A stretch of DNA of 64,000 nucleotides from CAVQRC01 sp963715045 (GCA_963715045.1 CAVQRC010000008.1:310001-374000); one strand, 5' to 3'; positions 1 through 9,628 are shown, counted from the first letter of the stretch. The notes: generated from the sequence alone by a model not told the origin. Made by a program: numbers and translations.

Positions 1-1248
1 GTCGACGACTCCATTCTCGTCAAAATCTGACTCTGCGAAATTGCCGACATCGCCGACGTAGAACACATCGCCGACAATCTCCTGTCCGGTAACGAGCGTA
101 TAGGTAAAGGTCAAATCACGAGCATCTTCTGCCAGGTTGTAGGCACTACCCAGCGACTCGGTTCGTCCATCGCTGAAATCAGAACTGCCCAGTAGAAACG
201 CTTCGAAAAGCTGAGTCGAGTCGGCCGTGATGACTTCCCACCTCTCACCCGGATCATCGCCTCCGTCGATCGCGTCGAGACCCTGGGCCGAGAGATTTCC
301 GGCCAGCCAACCGTCCACATTCAGCGAGCCCGCAGGACTGCGAATCTCATAGGAATTGATCTGCGACGGAACCGTTCCCGACGCGAGTTCGATCATGCCG
401 GACGTCGTATTGACTTCGATCGAAGCGAGTTCGAAGTCGTTAATCTGCTGCACATTGAGACCCGCCGTTCCACCGAACTGAATTCGCCCAACTTCTTCGG
501 CAGACAGCGCTCGCTCCCAAATGGCGACGTCGTCGAATGCTCCGTTGAAGTAGGCGTCCCAGTCCTGTCCGAATCTGCCGTCGGTGGCGATGGCCAGCGG
601 TAGTCCGGCAGAGACTGTGCCACTATTGTGAGTGGCGATGTTGACGCTGCCGATCGGATTGCCGTCGTGATAGAACGAAGCCTCGCCATCGCGATCATGC
701 ACCACTGCGATGTGATGCCACTGGCCGTCGTCGATTCGCGATTCCGTTGCTGGTGGCCGAAAGCTAACGCTGGATGCTTGGGACGTATCGAAATTCCATT
801 GCCAGCCACCGGCACCCGCGCCCGTGCCGCCCGCGATGATCCAACCGCGATTGTTGAACGAATCCCAGTCCTTGTTGCTGATCAGGGGCGGGTCCGATCG
901 ATTGTCGCCGTTGACATAGTCCGTGGTATTCACCCACAGACTCACGCTGAAATCCTGGCCGGGTCCGAATTCGAATTCCGATTGATCTGCAATCCCCACG
1001 TACTGACCGGTGGATGGCGAGGAATCCGGCCCGTTTTCGAATTGAATGGCCTGCCCGATCTGGCTTGCGTCGTAGGACGCCGCGCCAAACGTACCAACGA
1101 ACTCAGCGGTCCCGGTCAGATCGACATCGCTCCCATCAAATGGCATGTGGAGGATCAGGCCATCGGTAATTGCTGCTCTGAGGGGAACGGCCGCGAACAG
1201 GCAAACGGCGACAAAGAAATAGCATGTAGCTCGAATCAAAGTTGTCAC
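1..1248 (-). CDS. Secreted LamG-domain protein with dockerin-like end, 3' truncated by window edge
   Basis: The minus frame is open from a GTG at 1248-1246 to base 1, giving 416 codons with no stop. The first 25 residues form a signal peptide (TTLIRATCYFFVAVCLFAAV, then an Ala-rich cleavage site). Residues of about 30 to 230 look like a LamG/concanavalin-like lectin fold: GLILHMPFDG, DFSVSLWVNT, DDGQWHHIAVVHDRDG and FDDVAIWERALSAEEV are typical strands. A second region (SYEIRSPAGSLNVDGWLAGN) is the segment that often precedes dockerins in planctomycete surface proteins. The last visible residues, DFDENGVVD, begin an EF-hand dockerin repeat, so little of the protein should be missing. The start is uncertain because no strong ribosome binding site is seen. 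It probably binds carbohydrate at the cell surface; the ligand is unknown. Confidence 0.8.
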   Translation of the reverse strand, partial: MTTLIRATCYFFVAVCLFAAVPLRAAITDGLILHMPFDGSDVDLTGTAEFVGTFGAASYDASQIGQAIQFENGPDSSPSTGQYVGIADQSEFEFGPGQDFSVSLWVNTTDYVNGDNRSDPPLISNKDWDSFNNRGWIIAGGTGAGAGGWQWNFDTSQASSVSFRPPATESRIDDGQWHHIAVVHDRDGEASFYHDGNPIGSVNIATHNSGTVSAGLPLAIATDGRFGQDWDAYFNGAFDDVAIWERALSAEEVGRIQFGGTAGLNVQQINDFELASIEVNTTSGMIELASGTVPSQINSYEIRSPAGSLNVDGWLAGNLSAQGLDAIDGGDDPGERWEVITADSTQLFEAFLLGSSDFSDGRTESLGSAYNLAEDARDLTFTYTLVTGQEIVGDVFYVGDVGNFAESDFDENGVVD

Positions 1249-1945
1249 TTCAAATGGCTCCCAACCTGCGTGGGTCTGGCGATCAAAAACAAGCGGATCC
1301 CGAAAATCAACAACCGGCACGCGGGCCTTCTCGGCCCGTTGTGGACCCGCGAGTGACGCCTACCACCCCCTCGCGAGACATCGTTGAAATTTCCAGCACG
1401 CATTTGGTGCGGATCGACGCAAAGGCTTCAGTGGCAAAACGGTACGAGGAATCATTATGTTCGCGAACGAGGTTTTTGTCAGCATTGCGGCCAACAAGAG
1501 ACCACTTCACGGCCACAAACGGCAGCCAGCCACGGCATGAAATTGGCTCGTGGTCACCCAAACTCGACCGCTCCCTCGCACTGAGCCACGTGCCAGCAGT
1601 GCTGCAAAGCCCCCGTGTTATCCGTGTCCCTAAAGACTGCGGCAACTGGTGCCTGGCCGGCAGATGTCCCTCGGCATTCCGACTTTGCGGATTACCACGG
1701 CAGCAGCACCGGCAGGGGGTGATTGGGGGGCTCGAGCGAAACGTGAAGGCCCGGAAACGGACATTGGTTAGCTGCTACGATCACGCGACCGCGGGACTCG
1801 TCGCCATGCGACCGTCTCTCAGCCGTACCGTTCTGGCAATCCGCAGTCGATTGTGAACCGCGTGAACCTGTCGTATGCTGTCTGAATTCCAGATGCCTCC
1901 CGGGATGGGGCAAGTTTGCACGACTGCGTTAAGCGTGTGTTCACG
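1249..1945. other. Intergenic region, about 700 bp, no gene supported
   Basis: The region lies between the divergent LamG gene and the LarA-like gene and must hold both promoters. A short hairpin (CGGGCC, loop TTCTC, GGCCCG) lies at 1322-1338. Open frames here have no recognisable protein features. Confidence 0.4.
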
Positions 1946-3190
1946 ATGTTTCCACGCCAGCTTTACCGCGTTCATCAGAAACTCGTTGCCAACCCGCTGG
2001 GCGATGTCCCGGCTGCCGTTCGTGCGGCCCTCGATGGAGCCGGTCTCGAGCCGCCGCGGGGTGAAGTCGCGATTACTGCCGGGAGCCGGGGAATCGCCAA
2101 TATCGCCCAGATCACGAAGACGGCCGGCGATTGGTTGCGAGATCGCGGAGCGCGTCCGTTCGTGGTTCCGTGCATGGGTTCGCACAATGGGGCGACGGCG
2201 GAAGGACAGCGGGCGATGGTCGAGTCCCTGGGGATCACCGAGGCGGCCATGGGTATGGAGATCCGTTCCAGCATGGAGGTCGTGAAGGTCGGAACCGTTT
2301 CGACGGGCGACGTCTTCATGGATCGGCACTGTTTCGAGTCCGCGGGCGTGCTCGTACTCAATCGGGTAAAGCTGCACACGTGTTTTTCGGGCCCCGTTCA
2401 GAGCGGGCTGATCAAGATGATGGTGGTCGGCATGGGCAAGATCCAGTCGGCCCAGACCTTTCACACCGCCCCGACACGGCAGATGAAAGACATGCTCCGC
2501 GAGATGGGAGCGTTTCTACTCGAGTCGGGCAAGATCTTCGCCGGGCTGGCGATTCTCGAGGACGGTTTCGATCAGACAGCGGAGATCCACGCGCTCCGCC
2601 CCGAAGAGATTCCCGCCACCGAGCCCCGGTTGCTCGAGCATCATCGCAGCTATTTTCCTTACCTCCCGATCGACGACTTGAACGTGCTCGTGGTGGACGC
2701 GATCGGCAAGACCTACAGCGGCACCGGCATGGATACGAACGTGATCGGGTACCGGGGCGTGAAGGGATACGAAGACCTCACCCGCCCCCGGATCCAGACG
2801 ATTGCTGCCCTGTCGCTGGCCGAAGCGTCCCAGGGGAATGCCATCGGCGTGGGGCTTGCCGACTTCATCACGCAGCGGCTCCGGGCAGCGATCGATGAAC
2901 ACAAGACATTCATCAATGTCTTCACCACCGGCGACATGGAGCGGGCGAAGATCCCAGCAACGCTGCCGACAGATGCGGAGCTCATCCAGCGACTTGGTGA
3001 ACGCTACGGCGATCGAAGATGGATGTTCATCCCCGATACGCTGCACCTGCACGAGTTGTACGTCAGCGAAGACCTCGTGGCAGAGATCGCTGCCAACCCC
3101 GACTGCGAAGTTGATCACACACCGTTGGACCTTGATTTCGACGAGACCGGACGCCACTGCCTGAGTTTTTCCCCGGCCGTCACCTGTTGA
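1946..3190 (+). CDS. LarA-like (DUF2088, nickel-dependent lactate racemase superfamily) protein
   Basis: The product is about 414 residues. The N-terminal half follows the lactate racemase N-terminal pattern: VAITAGSRGIAN, then GSHNGATAEGQ (in the place of the GTHRPMT-type loop of LarA), VGTVSTGDVFMDR, and LNRVKLHTCFSGPVQSGLIK in the place of the PHFFAGFSGG-type segment. Known LarA enzymes use a nickel-pincer cofactor built by LarB, LarC and LarE to racemise lactate or other 2-hydroxy acids. No larB, larC or larE is in this window. Substrate and cofactor are therefore inferred only at superfamily level. The frame opens at 1916, but the ATG at 1946 (MFPRQLYRVHQK) gives the more natural N-terminus. 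There is no clear Shine-Dalgarno sequence. The gene is intact. Confidence 0.65.
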   Translation: MFPRQLYRVHQKLVANPLGDVPAAVRAALDGAGLEPPRGEVAITAGSRGIANIAQITKTAGDWLRDRGARPFVVPCMGSHNGATAEGQRAMVESLGITEAAMGMEIRSSMEVVKVGTVSTGDVFMDRHCFESAGVLVLNRVKLHTCFSGPVQSGLIKMMVVGMGKIQSAQTFHTAPTRQMKDMLREMGAFLLESGKIFAGLAILEDGFDQTAEIHALRPEEIPATEPRLLEHHRSYFPYLPIDDLNVLVVDAIGKTYSGTGMDTNVIGYRGVKGYEDLTRPRIQTIAALSLAEASQGNAIGVGLADFITQRLRAAIDEHKTFINVFTTGDMERAKIPATLPTDAELIQRLGERYGDRRWMFIPDTLHLHELYVSEDLVAEIAANPDCEVDHTPLDLDFDETGRHCLSFSPAVTC

Positions 3191-3229
3191 CGTTCGCGGC
3201 TATACGCACTCTGTGAAGAAGGGCTTGCC

Positions 3230-3490
3230 ATGTTATGGGGACTGTTCTCGTGGCTCATCTTCGGCCTTGTCGCCGGGGCACTGGGAAAGTTGCTGATGCC
3301 GGGCGACGATCCCGGCGGGTGCTTTGTCACGTCACTGCTGGGAATTGCGGGCGCGTTTGTCGGCGGATTCATCGGGACTCGCTTGGAGTGGGGCTCGATG
3401 GAAGAATTCAACATCAGGAGCCTGTTTCTCGCAGTACTCGGCACCGTGCTGTTGCTGACCGCGTATCGCTTCCTGATGAAGAAGAAATAG
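3230..3490 (+). CDS. GlsB/YeaQ/YmgE-type small membrane protein
   Basis: This 86-residue protein is almost entirely hydrophobic with glycine-rich helices: LIFGLVAGALGKLLMPG, a GG pair, then GIAGAFVGGFIGTRL and a C-terminal helix ending in KKK. That arrangement is the transglycosylase-associated (YeaQ/YmgE) family, small inner-membrane proteins linked to stress responses without a proven biochemical activity. The spacing GDDPGG between the first two helices is diagnostic. It stands alone, 40 bp after the LarA-like gene and 140 bp before the oxidoreductase. Confidence 0.88.
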   Translation: MLWGLFSWLIFGLVAGALGKLLMPGDDPGGCFVTSLLGIAGAFVGGFIGTRLEWGSMEEFNIRSLFLAVLGTVLLLTAYRFLMKKK

Positions 3491-3630
3491 AGCGCTTTCA
3501 AAACCCGGTTTCGGGCCTCCCACGGTCGGGAAACCAGGCGGAAAGAGATACGTTTGGCAACGGCTTCAAATCCTGACGTATGTGACTTCTGCCGCGGTTC
3601 ACCCGTCCCGCGAAACAAGAGGACTCTCCT

Positions 3631-5088
3631 ATGTCGAAGCTCTCCCGTCGGACGCTCCTCAATCGTTCGCTCGGTGCAACCGCCGCGTGGCTCGCGGCTC
3701 CTGGGCTTCTGCACGCTCGCGGCACTGCCGACCGGCTCTCTTTCGCGATCATCGGTTGCGGCTCCCGCGGCGGAAACCATCTCGACACGCTGCTTGCCCG
3801 AGACGACTGCGATGTGGCGTATGTCTGTGACGCCGACCTGGCCCGAGCCAATCGACTCGCCGACAAGGCCGCGGCAGGGCAACCGCGTCGTCCCCAGGTC
3901 GTCCAGGATCTCCGCCGCATCTTCGACGACCGCCAGCTCGACTGCGCGACCATCGCGACCTGCAACCACTGGCATGCCCTGGCCGCAATCTGGGCCATGC
4001 AGGCGGGGCTCGACGTGTACGTCGAGAAGCCGCTCTCCTGGTGCATTGCCGAGGGACGCAGAATCGTCGAGACCTCGCGGAAGCACGACCGCATCTGTCA
4101 GGTCGGAACCCAGTATCGTTCCGACGAGACGGCCCATCGCGCTAAAGAATTCATCGACGCGGGCGGAATCGGCGAAATTCGGCTGATCCGCACGATTACC
4201 TATCAACCGACGCGAGTCGATCGGCCCGGTCGTCGAGGGCAAGATTCCCGCTACCTGCGACTACAACCTGTGGGCTGGCCCGGCACCCATGAGCCCGATC
4301 ACGCGACAGCAATTCCACTACGACTGGCACTGGATGTGGGAAACCGGCAACGGCGACCTGGGCAACAACGACGTGCACCGCGAAGACCTCGCCTGCTGGG
4401 CCATCAATCGCACGCAGCCCGCAAAGGTGAGCATCAGCCTCGGCGGCCGCTTTGGATACTCGGACGCCGGCGAGAAACTCCGAACACCCAGGTGGCCATC
4501 CACGACTTTGGCGGCATCACGCACGTGGCCGAGGTCCGGGGACTCGAGAGCCGCCCGTTCGCACTGCCGTCCACGGCCATCGTTTACGGAACCGAGGACG
4601 CGATCGTGCTGCTGGATGCCGGCCAGAGTCGTGTCTGCGATCCGGACGGCAAGGTCATTCGCAAGTTCGAGGGTCCCCCGCAGGACGGACGGACGCTGAC
4701 GGCTCCGCACTTCGCGAATTTCATCGCCGCCGTCCGAGATCGCGACCGCAGCCTGCAGAACGCCGAAGTCGCCCAAGGGCATGTGTCGGCCGCGATGTGC
4801 CATCTGGCCAACAACGCCTACCGACTCGGTGAGCTAGTCCCGGCGAGCGAAATCACCGACCGGCTGCAACGGCCTGGGATCCACGCCGATGTGGTCGAGT
4901 TGTGGGATCGCACGGCTGCCCACCTGCAGCGAAACGGTATCGATCTTACCCTACACCACGTCCAGGTAGGTCCCTGGCTCGAGTTCGATCCGGATTCAGA
5001 GCAATACGTCGATCATCCTCAGGCCGACCGTCTGCTCACGCGCGACTATCGCGATCCGTTTGTAGTGCCTGCTGCCGGCGAAGTGTGA
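3631..5088 (+). CDS. Tat-exported Gfo/Idh/MocA family oxidoreductase, two compensating frameshifts
   Basis: The N-terminus is a twin-arginine signal (SRRTLLNRSLGATAAWLAAP). The Rossmann fold follows: FAIIGCGSRGGNH binds NAD(P), and VYVEKPLSWCIAEGR contains the conserved EKP. Secreted members of this family in planctomycetes are presumed sugar or polyol dehydrogenases. The one open frame is misleading in the middle. Near base 4210 the conserved protein moves to the next frame (RESIGPVVEGKIPA, CDYNLWAGPAP, HYDWHWMWETGNGDLGNNDV, GGRFGYSDAGE). It returns near 4475 at an AAA run (TPNTQVAIHDFGGITHV). Both breaks can be repaired by a single base, so indel errors are likely. An AGAGGA-type ribosome site precedes the ATG. 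It may be co-transcribed with the sugar epimerase starting 6 bp downstream. Confidence 0.85.
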   Translation: MSKLSRRTLLNRSLGATAAWLAAPGLLHARGTADRLSFAIIGCGSRGGNHLDTLLARDDCDVAYVCDADLARANRLADKAAAGQPRRPQVVQDLRRIFDDRQLDCATIATCNHWHALAAIWAMQAGLDVYVEKPLSWCIAEGRRIVETSRKHDRICQVGTQYRSDETAHRAKEFIDAGGIGEIRLIRTITYQPTRVDRPGRRGQDSRYLRLQPVGWPGTHEPDHATAIPLRLALDVGNRQRRPGQQRRAPRRPRLLGHQSHAARKGEHQPRRPLWILGRRRETPNTQVAIHDFGGITHVAEVRGLESRPFALPSTAIVYGTEDAIVLLDAGQSRVCDPDGKVIRKFEGPPQDGRTLTAPHFANFIAAVRDRDRSLQNAEVAQGHVSAAMCHLANNAYRLGELVPASEITDRLQRPGIHADVVELWDRTAAHLQRNGIDLTLHHVQVGPWLEFDPDSEQYVDHPQADRLLTRDYRDPFVVPAAGEV

Positions 5089-5093
5089 GCCGT

Positions 5094-6252
5094 ATGGACC
5101 CGCAGCGACGAGAGCACTTGCTGAGTGTCTATCGCGAGGGTTTGCTCGCAGACACGCTGCCATTCTGGATCGACCACTGCGTCGATCGCGAGCACGGCGG
5201 CTTTATGTCTTGTCTCGATCGCGACGGGACCGTGATCGACACCGACAAGGGTGTCTGGCACCAGGGACGGTTCACGTGGTTGTTGGGCGAACTCTACAAC
5301 GAAGTCGAACAGCGGCCCGAGTGGCTCCAGCTCGCCCGGCATGGCATCGAGTTCCTGAACCGCTGCTGCTTCGATCCGACGGATGGGCGGATGTGGTTTC
5401 ACGTCACTCGTGAAGGCGAGCCGATCCGCAAACGGCGGTACGCGTTCAGCGAAGCGTTCGCCGCCATCGCCTACGGCGAATACGCCAAGGCGACCGGCGA
5501 CCAGGATGCCGCGGCACGCGCCCGCCAGGCATTCGAGCGATTCGTCACGCACGTACCCGATCCGCCGAAGTTCACGGCGACACGCCGGCCAAATCGATCG
5601 GCGGCCGCATGATCGGGATCGTGACCGCCCAGCAACTGCGTGACTCGATCGGCCTGGAGCAGGCCGACGCATCGATCGATCGCTGGATCGAAGAGATCCG
5701 CCACGACTTTCTCAAGCCCGAGATCGGGTGCGTGATGGAAACCGTCGCTGAGAACGGGGACATCATCGACCACTTTGACGGACGGATGCTCAATCCGGGT
5801 CATGCCATCGAGGCTGCCTGGTTCATCATGTCCGAAGGCCGAACATCGCGGCGACCAGGAATTGATTGCGACCGGCTGCCAGATGCTCGACTGGATGTGG
5901 GCCCGCGGGTGGGACGAAGAGTACGGCGGGATGTTTTACTTTCGCGACGTCTACGATCTGCCGGTAGCCGGAGTACTGGCACGACATGAAATTCTGGTGG
6001 CCGCACAACGAAGCGATCATCGCCACGCTGCTGGCCTGGTCGCTGACCGGCGATGCGAAGTACGCCCGCTGGCACGAGGCGGTCCACGACTGGTCGTACG
6101 CCCACTTTCCCGATCGCGAGCACGGCGAGTGGTTCGGCTACCTGCACCGTGACGGCCGCCGGTCGGTCGACCTGAAGGGCAATCTCTGGAAAGGGCCGTT
6201 CCATCTCCCCCGAATGCAGCTCGAATGCTGGCGGATACTGCAGCGGATGTAG
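5094..6252 (+). CDS. N-acylglucosamine 2-epimerase (AGE) family protein, three frameshifts
   Basis: The protein begins MDPQRREHLLSVYREGLLAD, followed by HGGFMSCLDRDGTV, GRFTWLLGELYNEVE and RKRRYAFSEAFAAIAYGEY, all AGE-family alpha/alpha-barrel segments. The frame then breaks near 5580, before AKSIGGRMIGIVTAQQLRDS. It breaks again near 5835, before EHRGDQELIATGCQMLDWMW, and near 5975, before EYWHDMKFWWPHNEA. The C-terminal part, with HGEWFGYLHRDGR and KGPFHLPRM, ends at a clean stop. The family interconverts N-acetylglucosamine and N-acetylmannosamine or epimerises related sugars or disaccharides; the exact substrate cannot be read from the sequence. It directly follows the secreted oxidoreductase, so the two probably act on the same sugar. 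All key segments survive, so base-level errors are a better explanation than decay. Confidence 0.85.
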
Positions 6253-6614
6253 CCTCGTTACCAATCCCACATGAATGGTGATACCGACAGCGATGACAAC
6301 GTCGTTAGTGCGACGCTCCGTTTTCGGCCGGAGCCGTGAACGCCTCTGCTAGATACGGACATGCGAATCAGCGTGCGGAAAGGGGCATTCCTCACCGGGT
6401 TACCCGACAACCCTTGCCGACGGCGGGCAGATTCACCGCCGCACTTTGCAGAGTGCTCAGAAACTCGCATCGGCGTTTCACTCCTGTGCAAGTTGGCAAA
6501 ACGTCGTTTTCGTTCTGCGAGCGATTTGCTCGCTGGTCTTAGCGAAGGCAGTACTTGGATGCCGAACACGGCTGCTATGCGTAGTTGGCGACAGCTGGTG
6601 AACAACAGGCAAAG
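6253..6614. other. Intergenic region, nothing recognised
   Basis: About 360 bp between the epimerase and the convergent small membrane-protein gene. Open frames here show no hydrophobic segments, motifs or credible start signals. No strong terminator hairpin was seen. Confidence 0.3.
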
Positions 6615-6962
6615 TCAAGATTGGACCGGTGACCATAGCCAGGAGAAAAACAACACGAATATTCCCAGCACAACGGCAATCAACGTGGTAGCAACAAGCA
6701 GTGTGCGAAGGCTGAATCGCCAAGGGGGGCTCCTCTTGTGCAAATACCAAACCACAACTCCTGGGACCATGAAGCCAATCGCACCAAGTCCGTAGAGTAA
6801 GGTCAAAGCCAAATGGCTACCGTAATACTCGTAGTTATCGTGAAATTTAGTCCCCAACCCCATCAAAATGACGCTCGTCGTCACGCACGTAACGACTCCG
6901 CTGACTACCATCAGCAGCAACGTCCCAACCACTCCGGCAATTTTCCACATCAGACTTCCCAC
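6615..6962 (-). CDS. Small membrane protein with RFSLRTLLVATTLIAVVLG segment
   Basis: The product has 115 residues and probably four membrane helices: IAGVVGTLLLMVVSGVVTCV, ALTLLYGLGAIGFMVPGVVV and the stretch RFSLRTLLVATTLIAVVLG plus the following hydrophobic residues. The RFSLRTLL(L/V)A motif at the start of a membrane helix is a very common planctomycete signature in small proteins of unknown function. It sits alone between two plus-strand genes. Local base composition is less GC-rich than the surroundings. No function is proposed. Confidence 0.65.
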   Translation of the reverse strand: MGSLMWKIAGVVGTLLLMVVSGVVTCVTTSVILMGLGTKFHDNYEYYGSHLALTLLYGLGAIGFMVPGVVVWYLHKRSPPWRFSLRTLLVATTLIAVVLGIFVLFFSWLWSPVQS

Positions 6963-7305
6963 TTGGATAACGGAAAGCAGGAGTTTAGCGACGATGGATG
7001 GTGTGCTTCAGTCCCCCAATCAGGTTATACCTTTTCTACGCCTAACTGGAAAAAGTGCGTAATCTTCAGCAAACGCTTACCGTGCGGGGTGACACATTTC
7101 GCACCGGCTGGTCGAAACCACGGAACGTCCAAAGTCGCTTCAGCTTCATCGGCCGACGCATATCCGCAATCGTCCGTTATCCTGCCGAGATACGCACAAC
7201 CGGTTAGGATAAATTGCTCGCGAAAACACTTCGCCGACGTTGACCCGTTCAACTTAACGATGGACCTGAGCGTGCGACGTATCCACCCCCTCGCGGAGTG
7301 AAACC
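6963..7305. other. Intergenic region, AT-richer than its surroundings
   Basis: The 343 bp lie upstream of both the minus-strand membrane protein and the plus-strand esterase, so promoters for both should be here. A minus-strand 75-codon open frame (7025-7252) has no recognisable features and is not called. Confidence 0.3.
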
Positions 7306-8322
7306 ATGCACTGCCTGATCGTGCTGATCGGTTTGGCGAGTGCCGTCAGTAATTCCGCCAGCTGTGATGCAGAACCACCGCCCGCGTCCGGCAAACTCCT
7401 CAACATCCAGCTCGAGACCACACTCGTCCCCAGTCCAGCATCGGTCGATGTCCTCCTGCCACCCGGCTACGGGCAGTTTTCCGAGCCTGTGCCGCTGCTG
7501 ATCTGGTTGCACGGCGGAACGTCTGGGAAAGACTTCCTCGGCAACCGCGTGCGGCCCTTCATCGAGAAGGCCTGGGCCACCAACGATCTGTCGCCCTGCG
7601 TCGTCGTGGCGCCGGTAACCGGAGCCTCGTTCTACATTGACTGGCACGATGGCACGAACCAGTGGGATACGTTCATCACGGGGGAGATGCTGGCTCATGT
7701 GCGAAGAGAGTATCACGTAAGACAGGATCGGGCGGGGACCGCCATCGGGGGAGCTTCGTTCGGAGGGCAGGGCGTACTGCGGATCGCGTTTCGCCACCCC
7801 ACCCTGTTCGCTGCCGCGGCCTCGATGGCGCCGGGCTTCCCCGCCGTGCTGAGACTCGAAGACTGGGACATCAGCCATTTCGACGCCGACGTACTTTCGA
7901 AGCAGGCTGCGCGGTTCGGCGACCCCGTGGACGAAGCCTTCTGGCGAAGCACCCACCCCCCGACGATGGTTATCGATCATGCCACAGAACTGCGAGAGTC
8001 AGGCCTGCAAATCCTCATTGAAGTCGGCGACGAGGACGCCAATGGCAACTTTCGTTCTGTCGAGTTGCTGCATCGACTTCTGTTCGACGCGGCCATCGAG
8101 CACGACTACCACCTCCACCGCGGTGCGGCGCATGTCGGTCGCTCGAAGCATTGGCGCTTTCCCGAAGTCTTCCGATTCATTTCCCGAGCATGGAATCCTG
8201 TCACCGATTTGGATCCGGACGCCGAGCGACACAAGCGCAAAGCGATTCAGCGGGGACGGCACAAGCCTAGAACCACCAATGAGCTTCCTCTGTCGCCGGT
8301 GCGATTCGAGACATCCGAGTAA
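7306..8322 (+). CDS. Secreted alpha/beta hydrolase (esterase D-like)
   Basis: The product is 338 residues with a short signal peptide (MHCLIVLIGLASAVSNSASC). The hydrolase core shows VLLPPGYG, PLLIWLHGG as the oxyanion region, and IGGASFGGQGVLRIA as the nucleophile elbow, G-A-S-F-G. GDEDANGNF likely carries the acid and RGAAHVGRSKHW the histidine. The family cleaves small esters or is related to S-formylglutathione hydrolase and feruloyl-type esterases; export suggests a polysaccharide ester. GGAG lies 7 nt before the ATG. The C-terminus has a basic tail of about 40 residues with no known domain. The gene is intact. Confidence 0.75.
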   Translation: MHCLIVLIGLASAVSNSASCDAEPPPASGKLLNIQLETTLVPSPASVDVLLPPGYGQFSEPVPLLIWLHGGTSGKDFLGNRVRPFIEKAWATNDLSPCVVVAPVTGASFYIDWHDGTNQWDTFITGEMLAHVRREYHVRQDRAGTAIGGASFGGQGVLRIAFRHPTLFAAAASMAPGFPAVLRLEDWDISHFDADVLSKQAARFGDPVDEAFWRSTHPPTMVIDHATELRESGLQILIEVGDEDANGNFRSVELLHRLLFDAAIEHDYHLHRGAAHVGRSKHWRFPEVFRFISRAWNPVTDLDPDAERHKRKAIQRGRHKPRTTNELPLSPVRFETSE

Positions 8323-8341
8323 ACGACCACGGCGATACGCG

Positions 8342-9043
8342 CTACCCGAAGTCGAGTTCCAACGCGTCCCATGCCGCTGGCAATGGGGCGATGATGTCGA
8401 TGCACGCGTTGTTGTGGGGATCGGTGAATCCCAATGCCCGGGCATGCAAGGCGATTGCCCGATCGCGAGGGTCCGCACATTCCGCACCGAATGAGCGGAC
8501 GGCTCCGTATTGGAAGTCGCCGAGAATGGGATGTCCCCGGGATGCGGCCTGGACGCGAATCTGGTGGGTGCGGCCGGTCTCGAGTTCAATTTCGAGCCAC
8601 GTTCCCTCGTCACCGACCCACCGCACGATGTAATTGAGAATTGCCTGTTTGCCGCCGGGATGATCCGCGTCGACGACTTCGGCCTGGGCCATTCCATGGA
8701 TCTTGTAGAGATGGTCGACCCACTGTCCCTCTTCCGGCTCGACCCGGCCTTCCACAAATGCCCAGTACGTCTTCTGGACGCGGCGGTGTTGAAATTGATG
8801 ACTGAGCTTGCGTGCGCCGCGGCGGTCGCGTGAGAACACGATTGCTCCCGATGCGGGCCGGTCCAGGCGATGAATGATCGCCAGGTAGACGTTTCCCTGG
8901 ATCCGTTCGCGTGCCGCGACCTCGGCTTTGATTCGTATTTCAAGACTGTCGATACCGGGCGGCGCCTGGGTCAGCAGTCCCGGCGGCTTGTTCAGCACCA
9001 GGGTCGGGCCGTTCTGGTAGAGGAAATCAAGGGAATCACTCAC
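8342..9043 (-). CDS. RluA-family RNA pseudouridine synthase
   Basis: The 233-residue protein has the catalytic motif HRLDRPASGAIVFSRD, in which the aspartate attacks the uridine, and the family segments LVLNKPPGLLTQ, KTYWAFVEGRVEP, LEIELETGRTHQIRVQ and HPILGDFQYGA. RluA/RluD/TruC-type enzymes turn uridine into pseudouridine in rRNA or tRNA. There is no S4 domain, so it is closer to the short RluA-type or YlyB-type members. The start codon is GTG at 9043. It lies 18 bp downstream of the DinB gene on the same strand and may be co-transcribed with it. Intact. Confidence 0.9.
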   Translation of the reverse strand: MSDSLDFLYQNGPTLVLNKPPGLLTQAPPGIDSLEIRIKAEVAARERIQGNVYLAIIHRLDRPASGAIVFSRDRRGARKLSHQFQHRRVQKTYWAFVEGRVEPEEGQWVDHLYKIHGMAQAEVVDADHPGGKQAILNYIVRWVGDEGTWLEIELETGRTHQIRVQAASRGHPILGDFQYGAVRSFGAECADPRDRAIALHARALGFTDPHNNACIDIIAPLPAAWDALELDFG

Positions 9044-9061
9044 GTTCGCCGCCGCCTGCGA

Positions 9062-9580
9062 TCATGCTTTCCATTCGCCCCCGTAACCGGTGCCGTACTC
9101 CGCCGCGGCATGCTCCGCGAGTTGATACATTCGTTTGGCGATCTGCCGCAAATGGAGCGCGTCGTGGGCGACCCACGCCGCCAGCAGGTCCCCGGCTCGA
9201 ATCGATCCGAATCGGGGATGCTCGTACGCCTGATCCCAATCCGGATGGACGAGCCCTCGCAACCATTTCACGGACTCCCGCCGGACATGCACGAATTGCT
9301 CGAGCTGCGTGGCCAGATCCCGGTCGCGGTACGCTTCGAGGCGGGCCCAACCTTCGGGATCGATGCTGGCCCAGGCCACGTTTGGATCGGCCAGCGTTGA
9401 CGCCACGCGGGGACGAAAATCCCGCGTTTCCTCATCAACGAGGTGCGCGACAATCTCGACCAGCGACCAGGCGTGATCTTCCGGCTGCCAGCAGGCGTCG
9501 TCCGCGTCGATCCCGACCAGGACACTCGGCAGGGCATTGCCGAACCGTTCCAGACTCACGACCAGTTTTGCGAAATTCAT
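9062..9580 (-). CDS. DinB-family protein
   Basis: The start MNFAKLVVSLERFGNAL at 9580 is chosen because GGAG lies 9 nt upstream; an ATG 8 codons further upstream has no such site. The protein of about 172 residues is a four-helix bundle of the DinB/YfiT type. WSLVEIVAHLVDEETRDF carries the first metal-binding histidine, and LLAAWVAHDALHLRQIAK carries the conserved H..H pair. DinB proteins bind a divalent metal, and some are thiol-dependent transferases; the role here is unknown. A second DinB gene lies at 57.5-58.0 kb. Confidence 0.85.
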   Translation of the reverse strand: MNFAKLVVSLERFGNALPSVLVGIDADDACWQPEDHAWSLVEIVAHLVDEETRDFRPRVASTLADPNVAWASIDPEGWARLEAYRDRDLATQLEQFVHVRRESVKWLRGLVHPDWDQAYEHPRFGSIRAGDLLAAWVAHDALHLRQIAKRMYQLAEHAAAEYGTGYGGEWKA

Positions 9581-9628
9581 CCGCGAACTCCAGAACTCGG
9601 GCACTCGTGGACTAGCCGCGTGGGCGTT

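Noticed and set aside
628..1356. Plus-strand 242-codon ORF
   Set aside because: It is antisense to the LamG gene and shows no domain or signal.
7025..7252. 75-codon minus-strand ORF (LTGCAYLGRITDDCGYASAD)
   Set aside because: No recognisable family, no ribosome site and no coupling to a neighbour. It could be real but cannot be supported.
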